In this document: piece by piece, positions 54,649 through 63,112 of the stretch
Numbering within the stretch: the stretch's first letter is position 1
How the letters are laid out: the number at the start of each line of letters is the position of its first letter
Assembly: GCA_019638675.1 (NCBI GenBank)
Contig: JAHBTE010000001.1
Span: 1,272,605 to 1,336,604 of the forward strand
Origin: Fimbriimonadaceae bacterium
Lineage (GTDB): Bacteria > Armatimonadota > Fimbriimonadia > Fimbriimonadales > Fimbriimonadaceae
Length of the DNA stretch: 64,000 nucleotides
Direction: 5' to 3'
The notes under the pieces: model-generated
What the model saw: only the letters and a program-made list of their open reading frames with translations
Told to the model about the DNA's origin: nothing
Databases searched by the model: none
Made by a program: the position numbers and the translations under genes

Positions 54649-55509
54649 ATGAGTTGGACTGAATTCTTGGAATATTTTAATAAGCCGTTCTTAGAAATGG
54701 CGGGTTTCCAACTGAGCTTGGCACTGATTGCCAAAGCAGTTCTTCTGCCAATTTTCGTAATCTGGATCAGCCGAGTGATCCGCAATTTGGTCAACAAAAC
54801 CCTTTCAAAACTTTCGTATTTAGATCAAGGCTCACGCAATGCGATTTCGACGGTTGTCTATTACGTTGTTCTCGGGCTTGGGCTTGGATGGGTTCTCACA
54901 ACCCTCGGATTAAACGCCACGAGTATCGCGGTCTTCACAGGTGCGTTAGGGTTGGGGATTGGCCTTGGTTTCCAAGATGTCGCCAAGAACTTTATTAGTG
55001 GAATCATCATGCTGATTGCGCGAACCGTTAAGCCGGGCGATGTAATCACAGTTGGCGACCTGACAGGGCGAGTTGAAAACGTCGGAATGTATTCGAGCAC
55101 GATGAAAACGGTCTACGATGCCACCGTTATTATTCCGAACTCCCAAATCCTCAGCGATAAGTTTGTGAATTGGACGCATGATGCGGAACTACGGATGATC
55201 GAAATCCCCGTAGGCGTGCATTACGATTCTGATTTGGATGTGGTCATGGAATGCATGCAACAAGCGAGCAAAGCTGTGAGCGATATCAAGGAAACTCCTG
55301 AGCCAAGAATCCTTCTCCTAAACTACGGAAACTCAAGCGTTGATTTTGTTGCCCGCGTTTGGACGGCTGAGGTGATGTATTACCAAAGGGTGAAGAGCAA
55401 ATATTATTTGGAACTATGGAAGCTGTTCAAGGAACACAAAATCGTGATTCCGTACCCTCAACAGGATATTTACATCCACAAGGTTCCGGAAGAGATGATT
55501 CAGAGCTAA
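54649..55509 (+). CDS. MscS-family mechanosensitive channel
   Basis: A 286-residue small-conductance mechanosensitive channel. Three membrane helices (about 20-40, 60-85, 90-110) are followed by the Ala/Gly-rich pore helix (VFTGALGLGIGLGFQDVAKNFISGI) and the beta domain with KPGDVITVGDLTGRVENVGMYSSTMKT and IPNSQILS. Canonical MscS length. It protects cells against osmotic downshock. Confidence 0.92.
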   Translation: MSWTEFLEYFNKPFLEMAGFQLSLALIAKAVLLPIFVIWISRVIRNLVNKTLSKLSYLDQGSRNAISTVVYYVVLGLGLGWVLTTLGLNATSIAVFTGALGLGIGLGFQDVAKNFISGIIMLIARTVKPGDVITVGDLTGRVENVGMYSSTMKTVYDATVIIPNSQILSDKFVNWTHDAELRMIEIPVGVHYDSDLDVVMECMQQASKAVSDIKETPEPRILLLNYGNSSVDFVARVWTAEVMYYQRVKSKYYLELWKLFKEHKIVIPYPQQDIYIHKVPEEMIQS

Positions 55510-56201
55510 TTAAGAGCTTCGGGAATGATTTTCTCGTTGATTTGCCCTTTTAGTTCGGCCCAACTTAACTTGATGTCGTAGCTTCCTTCTACGTAGGCGC
55601 CAAACGTATATGCATCGTAAACAAAGGTGATTCCATTCTTAGAAATAATGAAGTTCTTGCCAAACGATACGGGTAGGTCGGCAATAGTGGTTTCTGAATC
55701 GTTGGTTCGTTTCAGCCGGGCATCGTTTATCTTGGGTAGCACCAAGTCATTGAGAATTCGGTAGCTTGTGGTGGTTGGCGATGCGATATCTGCCAGGGTA
55801 ATGGATTGAGGTTTTTTATTGATAACCGCTACGTTTATCGCTTCGGTGTGAGTATTCGGATGATTACCACCTGTGTACTCACTACGATAAATTAGAACGC
55901 TGACAACTTTTGAATCGTTTCGTGCAATGACTGGCTCAACCGTCAAATCCCACTCGTGCTGATACGAATCATAGTATTCGGCAAAAGACTTTTTGTAATT
56001 GGAAATACCCTTCTGGATTGAACTCTCAATGAGGTCATTTACCGGTTTAGAGAGGGGATGGGAATTCGGAAATACTGGGTACGCAACGTTAATAGAATAT
56101 CTACCGGTTTCTGATTCATGTATAGTCCCCCATATTGGCCTTTGAGAATCCACTTTGCTTGAAAGTGTGGTCGCCATTAAAACTGTGGAAATTAGGAGCA
56201 T
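55506..56201 (-). CDS. Exported DUF3298/DUF4163-like protein
   Basis: A 231-residue protein with a short signal-like start (MLLISTVLMATTLSS). The central part (LSKPVNDLIESSIQKGISNYKKSFAEY ... VSVLIYRSEYTGGNHPNTHTEAINVAV) and the C-terminal NGITFVYDAYTFGAYVEGSYDIKLSWAEL match the DUF4163-DUF3298 arrangement seen in RsiV-like anti-sigma factors and other extracytoplasmic proteins. No cytoplasmic anti-sigma part is present. Ends overlapping the convergent mscS-like gene by 4 bases. Confidence 0.8.
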   Translation of the reverse strand: MLLISTVLMATTLSSKVDSQRPIWGTIHESETGRYSINVAYPVFPNSHPLSKPVNDLIESSIQKGISNYKKSFAEYYDSYQHEWDLTVEPVIARNDSKVVSVLIYRSEYTGGNHPNTHTEAINVAVINKKPQSITLADIASPTTTSYRILNDLVLPKINDARLKRTNDSETTIADLPVSFGKNFIISKNGITFVYDAYTFGAYVEGSYDIKLSWAELKGQINEKIIPEALN

Positions 56202-56210
56202 GACATTATT

Positions 56211-56822
56211 TTACAGGTTATGAATTTCGAATTGACTTAATTTTGGGTGAGGATTTGATGCCCAAGCCAATTCGTCTGCATCAATGAACCGCCAAGGGGT
56301 TTCGTGCCCTTTGCCTTCGGCTAATCCGACTCTCACGGTCTGGATATATCGTGCTGAGCGTGTTGCCGGGAGAATGTGAAAATGAGAAGCTGTATCAAAG
56401 AGATCAATGCCTTCATATTCGCGGGTGATGTCAAATGCGGCACATAGCTTTCCTGGCCCAGAAAGTAAATCGCGGTCGGTTTTCGCTTTGGGGCGGTTTT
56501 TGTAGAGTTCTTCGATTCCGGTTAATGGTTTTGCCGCTCGGATGAGAATCCCACCTGGTTTCCCATCTGGATGCGCGGAGATATTCAGCATCCAATGGTT
56601 GCCGTATGTGAAGTAGATATAAGCATGACCGGGTGGGCCGAACATGGTTTGTGTTCGGGCGGTTGGCACTCCTGAAAAGGTGTGGCTTCCTGGGTCACCA
56701 ATTCCTGCGTAGGCTTCAACTTCCACGATCTGAGCTGTAGCAATTGGTGAAACAAGAATCGCCCCTAGAAGATGAGGGGCCGCTTGTTCGACGGGCAGAT
56801 CATTGAGGAGTTGGCGAAGCAA
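56211..56822 (-). CDS. DNA-3-methyladenine glycosylase (AAG/MPG family)
   Basis: A 203-residue base-excision repair glycosylase that removes alkylated purines. Family blocks are IVEVEAYAGIGDPGSHTFSGVPTARTQTMFGPPGHAYIYFTYGNHWMLNI (about 33-82, with the Glu and Tyr used in base recognition) and LLSGPGKLCAAFDI. Length is normal for the bacterial group. Confidence 0.93.
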   Translation of the reverse strand: MLRQLLNDLPVEQAAPHLLGAILVSPIATAQIVEVEAYAGIGDPGSHTFSGVPTARTQTMFGPPGHAYIYFTYGNHWMLNISAHPDGKPGGILIRAAKPLTGIEELYKNRPKAKTDRDLLSGPGKLCAAFDITREYEGIDLFDTASHFHILPATRSARYIQTVRVGLAEGKGHETPWRFIDADELAWASNPHPKLSQFEIHNL

Positions 56823-56884
56823 GAACTGAGTTTATCGTGTGCGGAGTGCCCCATGAGAGCCGTTACCGGGGATAAACTGCGAGC

Positions 56885-58084
56885 ATGAACGACACCCTTC
56901 AGAATTGGCTGACTCAGCAAATTGGGCAACTGCACGAAGAGCACCTTTACAAAAAGCCACGAATTCTGGAAGGGCCGGCCGGTGGTCGTGTGATGATGGA
57001 CGGCAAGTCCGTTATTAACCTGAGCAGTAACAACTATCTGGGGTTAGCCAATCACCCGAAGGTTAAGCAAGCTGCACTTGAGTCAATCGAAAAATGGGGC
57101 GTCGGTGCGGGAGCGGTTCGCTGGATCGGTGGAACGATGAGCGTCCATGACGAACTAGAAGAACGCCTTGCCAAGTTCAAGAAAGTGGATGCAGTTTTGG
57201 TTTTCACGGGTGGGTTCACGGCAAACAGTGGGTGCATTCCTGCGGTTGTCACTAAAGATGACGTCATCATCAGCGACGAACTCAACCACGCTTCGATTAT
57301 TGATGGGGTTCGGCTCAGCGCGGCCAGCTACAAAAAGAGCGAAGGCTGGGTTTACGAGCATAAGAACATGGACATGCTCGAAGATTGCCTCAAGCGAGCC
57401 TCCGGGTTTACCAAGCGCATGATCATCACCGATGGCGTTTTCAGCATGGACGGCGACATTGCCTCTTTGCCAGAAATTGTCGCCCTTGCTGAAAAGTACG
57501 ATGCTTTTGTCATGGTAGATGATGCCCATGCAAGTGGAGTGCTCGGAAAAAATGGTGCAGGAACTGCTAGCCACTTTGACCTCTACGGTCGTGTGGATAT
57601 TCAACTTGGAACCTTGAGCAAAGCACTGGGCGTGATCGGCGGGTACATCGCCGGAAGTAAACCGCTGAAAGAATGGCTGATCAACCGCGGACGTCCTTAT
57701 CTGTTCTCAACGGCCCATCCACCAATGGTTGCGGCTGCGCTCATTGCCGCGCTTGATGTAATGGAAAACGATCCTGAGCCAATGCAAAAGCTGTGGGATA
57801 ACACTCGCAAGTGGAAGAAGATGCTCGCCGAGGCAGGGTTCGACACAATGGGCAGTGAAACTCCGATCACGCCGATTCTGTTTGGAGATGAAAAGGCCGC
57901 TCAAGCGGCAGAGAAAATGCTCTGGGAAGAAGGTGTCTACGCCCTCGCGATTGTTTACCCAACGGTGGCAAAAGGGAAGGCGCGGCTCCGAACAATGCCG
58001 AACGCTACGCACACTGACGAAGACCTCAATGATGCTCTACAGGCATTCATCCGGGTTCGCGATAAGATTTCGGCTGGTGTTTAA
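56885..58084 (+). CDS. Alpha-oxoamine synthase: glycine C-acetyltransferase / AONS family
   Basis: A 399-residue PLP enzyme. It has INLSSNNYLGLANHPKV (about 40-56), GVGAGAVRWIGGTMSVHDELE, FTANSGCIPAV, DGVFSMDGDIASLPEIV, the Asp-His segment MVDDAHASGVLGKNGAGT, and the Lys region DIQLGTLSKALGVIGGYIAGS. Both 2-amino-3-oxobutyrate CoA ligase and 8-amino-7-oxononanoate synthase share these motifs; the RWIGGTM segment leans to KBL. No bio or tdh genes are nearby to decide. Confidence 0.88.
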   Translation: MNDTLQNWLTQQIGQLHEEHLYKKPRILEGPAGGRVMMDGKSVINLSSNNYLGLANHPKVKQAALESIEKWGVGAGAVRWIGGTMSVHDELEERLAKFKKVDAVLVFTGGFTANSGCIPAVVTKDDVIISDELNHASIIDGVRLSAASYKKSEGWVYEHKNMDMLEDCLKRASGFTKRMIITDGVFSMDGDIASLPEIVALAEKYDAFVMVDDAHASGVLGKNGAGTASHFDLYGRVDIQLGTLSKALGVIGGYIAGSKPLKEWLINRGRPYLFSTAHPPMVAAALIAALDVMENDPEPMQKLWDNTRKWKKMLAEAGFDTMGSETPITPILFGDEKAAQAAEKMLWEEGVYALAIVYPTVAKGKARLRTMPNATHTDEDLNDALQAFIRVRDKISAGV

Positions 58085-58091
58085 AGAACAA

Positions 58092-58111
58092 GCACCGGCC
58101 GGAGCCGGTGC
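58092..58111. terminator. GC-rich hairpin between convergent genes
   Basis: An 8-bp stem GCACCGGC-CGGA-GCCGGTGC just after the KBL-like gene. On the minus strand it is followed by a T-rich stretch (TTGTTCTTT), while the plus-strand side is weaker, so it may serve mainly the minus-strand gene at 58139. Confidence 0.6.
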
Positions 58112-58138
58112 CGTTCATCCCTCATGCCACTTAAAAGC

Positions 58139-58651
58139 TTAGTTGCCGCCGATTTTAATATCGCCTCGCACCACTGCACCTTCAAACTTGTAGGTGAGAT
58201 CGGATTGATTGGCGTTGAAATTGAGTTCAAACTTGTCCCTTGGTCGGCGAAGATCGTTTTCCGCTTCCTGGGAATCTCGTTGCGGTTGAACCACATCGAT
58301 TGCCTTCACCATAATTCGCCCAGGAATTCGGTCAACATGATCACCTTTATGAACGACTAAAACAGCTTCGCCGCGTGTGATGCCTGTGTTTTGATCGACC
58401 TGTAATCCGTGAGGATCTTTGAGCTCAACGTGTACGACTCGGTTGCCTTCGTTGCCTTTGGCGGTGAAATCTAGTTGACCGCGCACTTGGCCTTGGTCAT
58501 TTTTGCCGAGTCGGAATTGGAACTCGGCGGTTGCCTCTGGGTTTTTCGCCAGACCCTTACCAGCCATAACTGCTTGCGGTGCTTGTACTTGTGCAGTTGC
58601 CATCAAAGCGGCGGTAGTTGCGATGCTTACACTGATTGTCTTGAAATTCAT
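58139..58651 (-). CDS. Secreted protein of unknown function
   Basis: A 170-residue protein with a signal peptide (MNFKTISVSIATTAALMATAQVQA) and a beta-rich mature domain (ATAEFQFRLGKNDQGQVRGQLDFTAKGNEGNRVVHVELKD ... SDLTYKFEGAVVRGDIKIGGN). The style (xRGxLxF, VHVE, FxGxxxxGxI) resembles small post-COAP-like or lipid-binding beta domains, without a certain family. GAGG precedes the ATG. It stands alone between two hairpins. Confidence 0.6.
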   Translation of the reverse strand: MNFKTISVSIATTAALMATAQVQAPQAVMAGKGLAKNPEATAEFQFRLGKNDQGQVRGQLDFTAKGNEGNRVVHVELKDPHGLQVDQNTGITRGEAVLVVHKGDHVDRIPGRIMVKAIDVVQPQRDSQEAENDLRRPRDKFELNFNANQSDLTYKFEGAVVRGDIKIGGN

Positions 58652-58770
58652 TTCATGCTCCTCAGGCTTTATTAGCCTTGGTGGGAGAGACGCCGTTCTT
58701 TGAGAGGAGTTGTGAGGAACTTATGAGTTTTACTGACTAAGTTGAATGGCATGCCCTAAAAGAAAAGAGA

Positions 58771-58800
58771 CCAGTGCCTCTGCTTGGGGCAGAGCACTGG
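58771..58800 (-). terminator. Terminator of the PDZ-hydrolase gene
   Basis: A stem CCAGTG-CTCTGC with one bulged C (arms 58771-58783 and 58789-58800), followed on the minus strand by TCTCTTTTCTTTT. An outer pair TGGCATGC (58746) and GCATGCCA (58813) can extend it. Confidence 0.75.
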
Positions 58801-58855
58801 CCAAATGTGTCGCATGCCACTCATCCTTACCGTTACCGGCTAAGTTTGAGTTCCC

Positions 58856-60166
58856 TTATTTTTTCTCTGCGTCCGCTAGTTGTTCCTTAATCCACGTATC
58901 CATGACTTCAACTGCTTTATTGTTAAACGGTGCGCCTGGATTGGTAAAGGCATCTTGGTAGCTAGAAACATTCTGGTAGCCGTGGTTGGAATTTTCGACT
59001 CGAATATATGTCGCGGTGCCTGGGTTTTGGCGGTTCAGATGATCGCGGATCATCATGTGGTCTTCTTCGGTTGAAACAAAATCGTACTGCCCCCACAGAA
59101 CCAAAGTTCGGCAACTGATCTTCGACCACAGTTCGGGATAGCTTGTTTGAGCAAGCTGTCGCCAGAACTTTAAGGTGCGGCCCATCATCTTATTTGAGTC
59201 GGCGGCAAAGTAACTGTCGGTAATTGCCTTGTACTGCGGGAATTTTTCGTTCACCTCAGCCGGGCTCCAGTTTTCAACGAGGACAAGTGGCTGGATAACT
59301 GCTTCAGCAAGCATCTGATTGTTGATCGTCTCGCGGGATGCTCCACCGAGATCCATTTGGCGGCGGACGTTTTCGAGCCAATATTCAGTCCACGTTTTAT
59401 AAATGGTTGAACTCGGAATGAATCCGAAGATCGGTTCTTGGCTTACAACCCACGGCCCAATTGTTCCGCCCATGCTGTGACCAAACATAAACACCCTCTC
59501 AGGATTCACATAGCTTTCTTTTTTAATCGCTCGAATCGCCTGAAGGTAAACATCGCCTTCGGTAACGAAATCGGTTTCAACATAAGGGCCGCCTTCGGCA
59601 TCGCCCATGCCGGGTTTTTCAACACGTAGAGTTACGAAGTCTTGTTTGGCAAAGTGGCGCAGAAAGTTTGAGTAAGGCCCGTTTCCGCTAAGCGGGTAAT
59701 CCATGCTGAACTGCCCGAGCCCCTGCAGCATCATGAATACAGGGAATTTGCCCGCTTTTTTGGGTTTGGTGATTATGGTGCGTATGCGTTTGCTGTTGCT
59801 GACGACATGACTGTAAATTACGTCGTAGTCGGGAGAGACTTCGCGGGGACGCTCTTTGAGTTTTAGTGGGATTTTCTCCGTTTTGTCGCCGCGTTTGAGG
59901 GTCACGGTGACGGTTTCGCCAGATTTCGCCGCTGAAGTCATGTAGTTGGTTATGTCTTGCGGTGAGCCGATTGAGGTTGTTCCAAACGCGGAAATTTCAT
60001 CGCCTACTTGAAGAACGCCTTCGGCTGATCCGCCGGGCACGATTCCGGCGATTTTGGTTGTGTTCGGCTGGAATTGCGCGCCGAGCATCGGCTTACGGGG
60101 AAGCGCGTCGGATTGAACCGGAGAGACTGTAGTGCTAATGGCAAGAAGGGCAGAAAGCAAAGGCAT
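58856..60166 (-). CDS. Exported alpha/beta hydrolase with N-terminal PDZ domain
   Basis: A 436-residue protein: signal peptide (MPLLSALLAISTTVSP), a PDZ-like domain at about 28-105 (GAQFQPNTTKIAGIVPGGSAEGVLQVGDEISAFGTTSI), and an alpha/beta hydrolase/S9-like domain. The latter has FPVFMMLQGLGQF (oxyanion), the nucleophile VFMFGHSMGGTIGPWVV (about 220-236), Asp in LWGQYDFVS and His in NSNHGYQNV. The PDZ fusion suggests recognition of protein C-termini or assembly with envelope proteins. Substrate unknown. Confidence 0.82.
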   Translation of the reverse strand: MPLLSALLAISTTVSPVQSDALPRKPMLGAQFQPNTTKIAGIVPGGSAEGVLQVGDEISAFGTTSIGSPQDITNYMTSAAKSGETVTVTLKRGDKTEKIPLKLKERPREVSPDYDVIYSHVVSNSKRIRTIITKPKKAGKFPVFMMLQGLGQFSMDYPLSGNGPYSNFLRHFAKQDFVTLRVEKPGMGDAEGGPYVETDFVTEGDVYLQAIRAIKKESYVNPERVFMFGHSMGGTIGPWVVSQEPIFGFIPSSTIYKTWTEYWLENVRRQMDLGGASRETINNQMLAEAVIQPLVLVENWSPAEVNEKFPQYKAITDSYFAADSNKMMGRTLKFWRQLAQTSYPELWSKISCRTLVLWGQYDFVSTEEDHMMIRDHLNRQNPGTATYIRVENSNHGYQNVSSYQDAFTNPGAPFNNKAVEVMDTWIKEQLADAEKK

Positions 60167-60330
60167 GGCTATTGATACCGTCTAATAGATTCTTAGTGTT
60201 CCAATAAGTGCATTGAGTCAGATTTTGGCGGGGTAATAGGCTATATGAGTTGCATCCCATTGATGCCGATAATATGTTGATCGGAATTAGGAGCCATAAT
60301 AATCTAGGCATTGGTTCCTATGTTATGGAA

Positions 60331-60717
60331 ATGAACAGACGGCTAAGAATAAGTATATTTGGTATGTCTCTTGTAGTTTGGAGTGTTGTTGGGTGTAGCG
60401 GCTCTGACTACAAAAAAGAAATTATTGGGGTGTGGGAATATCCTTTTATCGACCTTCCAGCGACGGGAGGTGATGAATTCCGAGAAGATGGGACGTATCG
60501 CAATTGGTATTCGAGCCCGTCCCTTAACAAGGAAAGCACTGGGACTTACGTTGTGAACGGTAAGCAAGTTTCGATTACTGTCACTGAAGAAACAGACCGA
60601 CACGGATTGAAGAACCAGACCAATAAGTCTCAGGGTTTTACTATTATAAGTATAGATAAAGGTTCCATGACAATCACCGCTGACCATGAAGTTTATACAT
60701 TCAAACGCAAAAATTAG
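60331..60717 (+). CDS. Small putative lipoprotein
   Basis: A 128-residue lipoprotein with signal MNRRLRISIFGMSLVVWSVVGC; the ATG at 60331 (or 60325) is chosen for this signal, although the frame opens earlier at 60250. The mature part (EIIGVWEYPFIDLPATGGDEFREDGTYRNWY ... GTYVVNGKQVSITV) looks like a lipocalin-like DUF with the 'GxW ... FxxDGTY' pattern common in small bacterial lipoproteins. Function unknown. Confidence 0.6.
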   Translation: MNRRLRISIFGMSLVVWSVVGCSGSDYKKEIIGVWEYPFIDLPATGGDEFREDGTYRNWYSSPSLNKESTGTYVVNGKQVSITVTEETDRHGLKNQTNKSQGFTIISIDKGSMTITADHEVYTFKRKN

Positions 60718-60752
60718 CCAATTGCCAATATCCTAGCTTGTCGAAAAATAAA

Positions 60753-60780
60753 GGGCTTTGGCTACCCGTTGCCAAAGCCC
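60753..60780 (-). terminator. Terminator between the lipoprotein gene and the NarL-type regulator
   Basis: A 10-bp stem (GGGCTTTGGC and GCCAAAGCCC, 8-base loop) followed on the minus strand by TTTATTTTT. It mainly serves the minus-strand regulator gene. Confidence 0.85.
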
Positions 60781-60802
60781 TCTTCATCCGTGTTGTCAGT
60801 GG

Positions 60803-61465
60803 TTAGTTTCCCGGGACCAACTTTGCCCGCACGGCCTTCATCGCGGCTTCAGTTCGCGAATTCACTTGCAGGGCTTTGAGAATGTTACTCACGTGGTTCT
60901 TAACGGTTTTTTCCGCAATGGAAAGATGGTTAGCGATTTCCTTGTTGCGCATGCCTTTCGCGATGAGTTCGAGGATTTCGGTTTCTCGGTCGCTGAGCAC
61001 GTACAGTTCTGTATCGTCGGTTTCGTCGTCGTCTTTCACTCGTCGGAAGTCTTCAATCACCTTGGTGGCGATTTTCGGCGTGATCTTAGCTTCACCACGA
61101 TGGGCGAGCCGGATCGCATCGATGACTTCTTGCGGAGTTGAAGTTTTGAGCAGGTAACCCAAGGCTCCAGCGCGGAAGGCTTCGAAAACCGTTTCGTCTT
61201 CTTCGTTAATCGTAAGAACAACGACTTGGATTTCCTTTTCCTTCTTGAGCAAACGGCGCATCAGTTCTACACCGTCGAGCCGAGGCATATTGATATCAGT
61301 CAGGAGAACATCTGGCGGATCTTGCAGGCACGCATCAAGCGCTTCCTGTCCATCTTTGCAGACGGCCAGTATCTGACATTCGGGCATCAGAGTCAGCGTT
61401 CGTTGAATAGCGTTCCGATACGCAGGTTCATCGTCGGTAATGACAACACGGATGGTTGACGACAT
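60803..61465 (-). CDS. NarL/FixJ-family response regulator
   Basis: A 220-residue two-component regulator. The receiver (about 4-125) has VVITDDEPAY with the acidic pocket, LLTDINMPRLDGVELM with the phospho-accepting Asp at about 57, and a TINEED/ GYLLKTS Lys. The LuxR-type HTH (about 150-215) reads LSDRETEILELIAKGMRNKEIANHLSIAEKTVKNHVSNILKALQ. No histidine kinase is encoded nearby, so it is an orphan in this window. Confidence 0.93.
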   Translation of the reverse strand: MSSTIRVVITDDEPAYRNAIQRTLTLMPECQILAVCKDGQEALDACLQDPPDVLLTDINMPRLDGVELMRRLLKKEKEIQVVVLTINEEDETVFEAFRAGALGYLLKTSTPQEVIDAIRLAHRGEAKITPKIATKVIEDFRRVKDDDETDDTELYVLSDRETEILELIAKGMRNKEIANHLSIAEKTVKNHVSNILKALQVNSRTEAAMKAVRAKLVPGN

Positions 61466-61518
61466 GCAGACGAGTATACATGAGGCGAGGCATTTTGCAT
61501 ACGGGGCATAATGGATTG

Positions 61519-62469
61519 ATGCCCACTTTGGTCGTAGAAGATTTGCACGTTGAGATCGGCGGACTGCCGATTTTGCGAGGAGTCAACCTGAATGTTGACG
61601 CTGGCGAGACCCTTGGCGTTGTGGGTGAAAGCGGATGCGGCAAGTCTATGACTGGCCTCGCCATTATGGGAATGCTCCCTCCGGGCGGGAAAGTTACCAA
61701 AGGCTCTATCAAGCTAGACGGGCGCGAGCTAGTTGGTTTGAGTGCTAAACAGTGGCAAGAAATCCGGGGTCAGCAGATCGGCCTTGTGATGCAAGACCCA
61801 TTTACCAGTCTGAACCCTTTGATGCGAGTCGGTGACCAAGTTGCAGAAGTTCTGCGGCTCCATAAAGGAATGGGCAAAAAAGAAGCGGCCGAGCACGCGA
61901 TTCAGATGCTGAGCACGGTCGGTGTCCCGAGCCCGGCAGATTCCGCGCGAAAATATCCCCACCAAATGAGCGGCGGTCAACGCCAACGGGTGGTTATTGC
62001 CATTGCCTTTATCGCCCGCCCTAAAGTTTTGATTGCTGACGAACCTACCACCGCCCTTGACGTAACCCTGCAAGCTCAAATATTGCGATTGCTTACCACC
62101 TTGCAGGAAGAAGAGGGAACGGCAGTCGTGTTAATTAGCCACGATATTGGCGTGATCGGCAGTGTGAGCGATCGAGTGAGCGTCTTTTATGCTGGGCGTG
62201 CTGTGGAAAGTGGGCCAGTAGAAGAGGTTCTTCGGCGGGGCAAGCATCCGTACACGGCGGCACTCTTGGCCGCGATTCCGGTGCCCGGACGGGAAAGGCT
62301 GTTGACTATTGGCGGTCAACCGCCGCTACTCAGCGAACTTCCGGTTGGATGCCCCTTTGCACCAAGGTGTGTGCATCGGTTTGAGAAATGCGATATCGAA
62401 CCTAGTCTGGAACCAGTTGGCGGCACCGAAGTGGCTTGCTGGTGGGCAAGCCAGAGCGTTTCAGTTTAA
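61519..62469 (+). CDS. Oligopeptide/dipeptide ABC transporter ATPase (DppD/OppD type)
   Basis: A 316-residue ATPase: Walker A VGESGCGKSM (about 35-44), Q-loop GLVMQDPFTSLNP, signature MSGGQRQRVVIA, Walker B VLIADEPTTALDVTLQAQIL, H-loop ISHDIGVIG. It ends with the oligopeptide-specific C-terminal Cys-containing motif GCPFAPRCVHRFEKCDIEPSLEPV that binds an Fe-S cluster in some members. The ATG at 61519 is chosen; an earlier in-frame ATG at 61456 overlaps the divergent regulator. Permease and binding-protein genes are not adjacent. Confidence 0.92.
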   Translation: MPTLVVEDLHVEIGGLPILRGVNLNVDAGETLGVVGESGCGKSMTGLAIMGMLPPGGKVTKGSIKLDGRELVGLSAKQWQEIRGQQIGLVMQDPFTSLNPLMRVGDQVAEVLRLHKGMGKKEAAEHAIQMLSTVGVPSPADSARKYPHQMSGGQRQRVVIAIAFIARPKVLIADEPTTALDVTLQAQILRLLTTLQEEEGTAVVLISHDIGVIGSVSDRVSVFYAGRAVESGPVEEVLRRGKHPYTAALLAAIPVPGRERLLTIGGQPPLLSELPVGCPFAPRCVHRFEKCDIEPSLEPVGGTEVACWWASQSVSV

Positions 62470-62476
62470 TGGGTGG

Positions 62477-62499
62477 CACTGGTTATAACCAGTGTTTTT
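62477..62499 (+). terminator. Terminator of the oligopeptide ATPase gene
   Basis: A perfect palindrome CACTGGTTATAACCAGTG (62477-62494) followed by TTTTT. It overlaps the stop of the convergent TetR gene. Confidence 0.8.
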
Positions 62500-63049
62500 A
62501 TGCAAGCAGAGAATCGAAAATGTCATCGATCTTTGCTTTTGCATCGAACTTGTTGTTAGTGAGATGCGCTGTGACCATGAACCCGAAAAGGGTTGCGGCA
62601 AGCATTTCTGGGTCTTTGTAGGGGCTACCTTTTTTGGTTTTTGCCTTTGCCAGAATCGGCGTAAGGGAATTCACCCATTCGGTGTAAATTCCGAGCACTT
62701 GTTTTTTGAGATCGGCGTGTTCCACCGAAGCCGAATAAAGCCCAATAAGAACTTTTGCGAACCGTGATTGCTTTTTGCAATAAGCTTCAGCGAGGGCAAG
62801 TTCGCCTTCCACTTTGTCGTCAGCTGATTGAAGACCTTCGTAGAATTTTGCTCGGTCGGTGCGGAACTGTTCGAGCGCGTAATCTGCAACTCCAGTAAGC
62901 AAGTCTTGGCGCTTAGGGAAGTAGTAGTGAATCGTTGCGTGATTCATTCCCATTTTTGCGGCGACCGTGCGGGCATGCAGGCTTTCGAGGCCTTCCACCC
63001 CTACGATGTCATAACACGTCCTGAGGATTTCACTGCGTCGAGCTTTCAT
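62498..63049 (-). CDS. TetR/AcrR-family transcriptional regulator
   Basis: A 183-residue regulator with an N-terminal TetR HTH (RSEILRTCYDIVGVEGLESLHARTVAAKMGMNHATIHYYFPKRQDLLTGVADYAL, about 4-58) and a helical ligand-binding domain. It is divergent from alr across 63 bases. Target genes and ligand are unknown; with no efflux gene directly beside it, only self-regulation can be guessed. Confidence 0.9.
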   Translation of the reverse strand: MKARRSEILRTCYDIVGVEGLESLHARTVAAKMGMNHATIHYYFPKRQDLLTGVADYALEQFRTDRAKFYEGLQSADDKVEGELALAEAYCKKQSRFAKVLIGLYSASVEHADLKKQVLGIYTEWVNSLTPILAKAKTKKGSPYKDPEMLAATLFGFMVTAHLTNNKFDAKAKIDDIFDSLLA

Positions 63050-63112
63050 ATTTCTATTTTAACCGTCCAGATGGTGAAAGTGTATGGATAATTTACTTGA
63101 ATCGAATAAAAT

